Origin: Epiperipatus broadwayi
Lineage: Eukaryota > Onychophora > Udeonychophora > Euonychophora > Peripatidae
Assembly: GCA_028023455.1 (NCBI GenBank)
Contig: JAQFVV010012476.1
Span: 5,402,594 to 5,466,593 of the forward strand
Direction of reading: 5' to 3'
Length of the DNA: 64,000 nt
Below, piece after piece: positions 60,950 through 64,000 of this stretch; positions within the stretch are counted from its first letter, which is position 1, and each line of letters starts with the position of its first letter. The position numbers and the translations under genes are program-made. The notes below the pieces were generated by a model. That model made no database searches. It saw only the letters and a list, made by a program, of their open reading frames with translations, and was not told the origin of the DNA.

Positions 60950-61740
60950 CAAAATATATAAAATGCGCTTACACGCACAAGCACACAAAGCTAAAAACAA
61001 ATAAAGCAAATATATATTATTTTAATATCTATTCATTAAATGGCTAAGCGCTTTCAAGGTTCAAGCCCTCATAATCATAGCCGTATTACAAAATATAATA
61101 AATTGACTTGGAGTGATGCAAATAATATTTTCAATAATAAATACCAGTTGTGTTTTCACACACCTCCTAACTCTAACAAATTAATTAATAATACCAAAGA
61201 CTGCCTCCCACCCTCGCTGACACCTCAAGTGGTCTATAATATTGCCTGCCCTGAAAAATTTTATAGATCATCATATTATGGTGAGACTAGGGCCTCTCTC
61301 TCCACTAGGCCATCGCAACACAGTTATTCTTATAATAAAGCTTTGTTGGACACTGCTCATAGTTCAGTTTTTGCGCAGCATCGTGCTTCAGCTGAGCATG
61401 ATTGTCAACCGGGAAATCCAGTGGTGGTATGCAGAGAGCGGCATGATCTAAAAAGAAAGATAAAAGAAGCTTTCTTTATATCTAGAGATGGCGATGCCAT
61501 CAATAGAAAAGACTCTTGCTACAAAATATCCAAGAAATGTAATGCATAATTATTTCATTTGCATAAATTTGCATCACTCTAAGTCAATTTGTTATATTTT
61601 GTAATACGGCTATGATTATGAGGGCTTGAACCTTGAAAGCGCTTAGCCATTTAATGAATAAATATTAAAATAATATATATTTGCTTTATTTGTTTTTAGC
61701 TTTGTGTGATTGTGCGTGTTAGCGCATTTTATATATTTTG
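60950..61740. mobile_element. Fold-back PLE derivative enclosing a GIY-YIG gene
   Basis: Arms of 174 bp (60950-61123 and 61567-61740) are inverse copies with only a handful of differences, so the insertion is young or under conversion. Each arm contains 'aatggctaagcgctttcaag' followed at once by GGTTCAAGCCC, a compressed tRNA-like A-box/B-box string. Between them lies a GIY-YIG reading frame ending 18 bases before the right arm. The layout matches a PLE stripped of its reverse transcriptase and flanked by inverted terminal repeats. Confidence 0.8.
61040..61549 (+). CDS. GIY-YIG endonuclease domain protein, PLE type
   Basis: 169 codons uninterrupted. The first 28 residues are translated from the inverted repeat itself (start MAKRFQGSSPH), so the true start is unclear; the original PLE frame probably began far upstream. 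The GIY-YIG domain runs from about residue 63. VVYNI (64-68) stands for GIY and YYGET (79-83) for YIG. Arg84 and Arg90 fit the catalytic arginine region. His94 follows in PSQH, Glu143 lies in KRKIKEAFFI and Asn155 in AINRKDSCYKIS, the conserved end of PLE endonucleases. In full PLEs the domain nicks target DNA for reverse transcription. No reverse transcriptase remains here, so this copy could at best act in trans. Confidence 0.75.
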   Translation: MAKRFQGSSPHNHSRITKYNKLTWSDANNIFNNKYQLCFHTPPNSNKLINNTKDCLPPSLTPQVVYNIACPEKFYRSSYYGETRASLSTRPSQHSYSYNKALLDTAHSSVFAQHRASAEHDCQPGNPVVVCRERHDLKRKIKEAFFISRDGDAINRKDSCYKISKKCNA

Positions 61741-61744
61741 ATTC

Positions 61745-62750
61745 ATAATTAGCCTCAAAGTATAAACTATTTGCTTATTAATTTATTATACGTGTGTGTG
61801 CTTACAATATTTTATAAATAATCAAAAATAACAGATGACAAAGTGTCATTAACGCTTAGTGAAAACATTAACATTAATATTTAACCGATCAAAGATTAAA
61901 AAAGCCAATTAAACAGAAAAATAACAGAATCATTTCTCAGTGGATCCAAATTTCTGCCTCATAACTCCTTCAGCTACAACAGATTTTTTTATAAATGTAG
62001 AATACTTTATACAAATGTCATGGCTTATTTTTATTAAAAGTAAAAAATGGTATGACTTTTTATACCATTTAAAGTAAATTATTATAAAAACTATTCTCTG
62101 ATAGTTATATCATTTTTATATATAAGGGGGGGGGGGGGCATTAACAGAAATGAAAGATTTTAGATAGCTATTTACCTAGATCCAATATAAAGCCAGTTTT
62201 TTTTTAATTGATAATTGTTTGACTAATAAATATTTAATTATTGCTCTATTACATATATATTAGTACACATAGCATTTTATGGTTGTACAATGATATTGAC
62301 AACTTTGGGAAAATTATTATGTCCGGTCTTTACACACACACACATACATAAAATAAAGCCAATTACATATCATTATTAACTGAAATTCATATGTAAAAAT
62401 AACACTATCGCTATCATTGTATTATTTTAAAACATAATGTTGTTCACTGGTAGCGCTGCTGAAATAATATAACAGTAGGTGATAATGTTATATATATATA
62501 AGAATATATTCTGCAAGGTAAACAATTGTCAACAATTACCCATAATAAATCTTACCAATTTTTGCTATTTTTGCTGAGCCAGGCTTACAATACAAAATAT
62601 TTTTATCAAAACAAGACTACAATATATCGAAAGAAGAATCTTTGATTTCTCTTCGAGCCCTTCAAAGAATTGAGCAGAGTAAATTTCTAATTCATATAAT
62701 TGCAGTCTTATGACTGAGATTATTTGTATGATAAACAAACCACTAAACAT
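61745..62750. other. No recognised feature
   Basis: AT-rich DNA with a run of about 13 G's near 62127, a CA run near 62332 and TA runs; nothing coding. Confidence 0.5.
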
Positions 62751-62754
62751 CACA

Positions 62755-62815
62755 TGATCACTACTGTATGGAGAGTTTTGCTTTGTTTATTACCTCTGAT
62801 TTTAAGAGAAAAAAA
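62755..62815 (-). repeat. Family C repeat end fragment
   Basis: 'ctactgtatggagagtttt' on the plus strand beside 'catcacatgatc' matches the terminal part of the family C unit near 56870-56950; about 60 bp are recognisable. Confidence 0.45.
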
Positions 62816-63214
62816 TACAATATGGCCTTTTTTTTCATGTCCCTAATAGGTCTTAACACCAATCATCACTTAGGATTTAAATGTAGCATGGATTAGTGAA
62901 TATGTGTTCATACAAAACTAAATTATGGCCCTTATTCCCAAAAATCTATAAAGCCAACACCTAAGATAATGGTTGGTGAAAAAAATAGAGCACGTTAATA
63001 ATTCCTATATTGTGGATCTAGATTATCATTCAATTATGACTTTTCATTTAACTTCTCACAATCCATTATTTTTAAATAGAGAAAGATTGCATTAATTAAA
63101 AGAACTGTTTAATATTAAATGAGACAAAATTAAAAGAAAAAATGGAAAGATGAAATATTTGAAAGTTGGCAGTAAGTTCCATAAAGCATAAATAGCTGAA
63201 GAATAATAGAGTGA

Positions 63215-63671
63215 TTTTTCTGAAGGTTTGTGATGATGGTGTTCTAGCTGTATTTTTATATTGGACTATTTCCATCATCTAATATGTGTGTTGAATGTCT
63301 TTAGAAAAGTTTAATTTTTAGTTAAATATTCCAAATGCATTCAACTGTTAGTAATATCACAGCAAACAGGTTAGTATATGCACCAACTGTTAGTAATATC
63401 ACAGCAAACAAATGTTAATAATATCACAGCAAACAGGTTAGTATATGCACTAACTGTTAGTAATATCACAGCAAACAGGTTAGTATATGCACAACGTTTC
63501 GAGAGGTATTTTTCTCCCCTCTTCTTCAGGTGTTGCTGGCCTGACCAGTGACAGTACTAGCATGGGATTCGAACCTGGGTCCTTAGATTCTTGATTATTG
63601 AAATTTAAGGTAACGCTCTAACCAACTGAGCCATCCTGCCAAAGGCAACAGTATGTAGTAATTTCATATAC
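63215..63671 (-). repeat. PLE 3' flanking repeat with tRNA-like module
   Basis: Follows the GIY-YIG stop on the minus strand and matches both halves of 22379-23277. It begins with a tRNA-like module: A box TGGCTCAGTTGG (63622-63633) and B box GGTTCGAATCC (63565-63575), both matching the Pol III consensus. Next is a CTGAAGA ... CGAAAC core (63488-63535) with an AGAGG/CCTCT stem. Then come several copies of a 41-bp unit ('aactgttagtaatatcacag' on the plus strand at 63344, 63385 and 63453, plus a short one), and finally an AT-rich end near 63215. Confidence 0.75.
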
Positions 63672-63998
63672 TTATCTATGAGGTTCCTCCTGATTTCTCC
63701 ACTTTTTCCTCAGAGCAAAGTTGATTAGTGATTTCCATACATTATGTATAGTCACACTAGGTTGGCTTATGGGATTTTTTGCCATTGTCATGTGAGCAGC
63801 TTCTTTAAATTTTCTTCTTTGTACCTTTTCTTCTTTATCCAATATTTTTGTATTTTCCCAATTGAACGTATGTTCATTGGTCCATACATGGTCTGCTACC
63901 TTAGACACATCTGTTTTCTCTCTTCTAATCATCAGTTTATGTTCTTGCAAGCGCTTTTGAATGGGACGGCTGGTCTCACCAATATATGTTCTTCCACA
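63672..63998 (-). CDS. PLE GIY-YIG endonuclease, C-terminal part (runs off window)
   Basis: Open from the window edge to the stop at 63672. The first residues are CGRTYIGETSRPIQKRLQEH, the 'YIGETSR' core of the GIY-YIG fold with its conserved arginines and histidine. Then come VSKVADHVWTNEHTFNW, and RRKFKEAAHMT, whose Glu is the expected metal-binding residue. It ends SQPSVTIHNVWKSL and RNQEEPHR. The first GIY half and the reverse transcriptase would lie to the right, outside the window. No frame break in the visible 109 codons. The nested palindrome at 22379-23277 holds shorter, decayed copies of the same end. Confidence 0.85.
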   Translation of the reverse strand, partial: CGRTYIGETSRPIQKRLQEHKLMIRREKTDVSKVADHVWTNEHTFNWENTKILDKEEKVQRRKFKEAAHMTMAKNPISQPSVTIHNVWKSLINFALRKKWRNQEEPHR

Positions 63999-64000
63999 TT

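Noticed and set aside
63560-63640. Functional tRNA gene in the PLE flanking repeat
   Set aside because: A and B boxes are excellent, but the 5' and 3' acceptor strands are not complementary and the same block is repeated inside other PLE copies.

Overview
The window is AT-rich (roughly three quarters A+T by eye), full of short (TA)n runs, and contains no intact host gene, rRNA or functional tRNA that I can recognise. It looks like intergenic or heterochromatic DNA of a metazoan. The mix of RTE-type LINEs, GIY-YIG Penelope-like elements (PLEs), a Ty3/gypsy-type LTR element, two hAT lineages and a tRNA-derived SINE fits an invertebrate. I cannot name the species; an arthropod or another AT-rich invertebrate is a guess.

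Layout. 0-4.1 kb: two copies of a palindromic or tandem repeat carrying hammerhead-ribozyme motifs, RTE fragments and a 436-bp fold-back. 7.7-8.5 kb: a second RTE fragment. 8.9-11.8 kb: an unclassified AT-rich repeat with an inverted, diverged second copy at 40.7-43.1 kb. 14.4 kb: a LINE scrap. 15.6-16.5 kb: a non-autonomous hAT-like element with a palindrome inside. 19-26 kb: a nest in which a decayed DUF4371-type hAT (minus strand) was split by a gypsy-type LTR retrotransposon (LTR pair at about 20.5 and 24.2 kb), which was itself entered by a head-to-head pair of PLE 3' ends; a SINE sits in the hAT 3' region. 26.7-27.2 kb: Merlin-like transposase scraps in a tandem duplication. 28-39 kb: more hammerhead-bearing repeats, a GC-richer CpG-containing block (29.07-30.25 kb) that may be a solo LTR, and a long palindrome. 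45.4 kb: another palindrome. 48.5-50.3 kb: degenerate tandem duplications. 52-55 kb: SINE, LINE 3' end and a KIAA1586-like hAT transposase pseudogene. 56.6-59.2 kb: hammerhead-type repeats and a longer copy of the same LINE. 61-61.7 kb: a fold-back element enclosing an open GIY-YIG reading frame. 63.2-64 kb: the 3' end of a PLE, with its GIY-YIG endonuclease running off the window.

There is no operon or pathway logic here; the functional content is parasitic DNA in layers. The most interesting thread is that several repeats share PLE flanking-repeat hallmarks: frequent head-to-head (palindromic) arrangement, minimal type I hammerhead motifs with covarying stem I, and in some copies a tRNA-like A/B-box module. 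Hammerheads in PLE flanking repeats are established knowledge. The link of all families here to PLEs, and the recurring tRNA-like module, are my inference.
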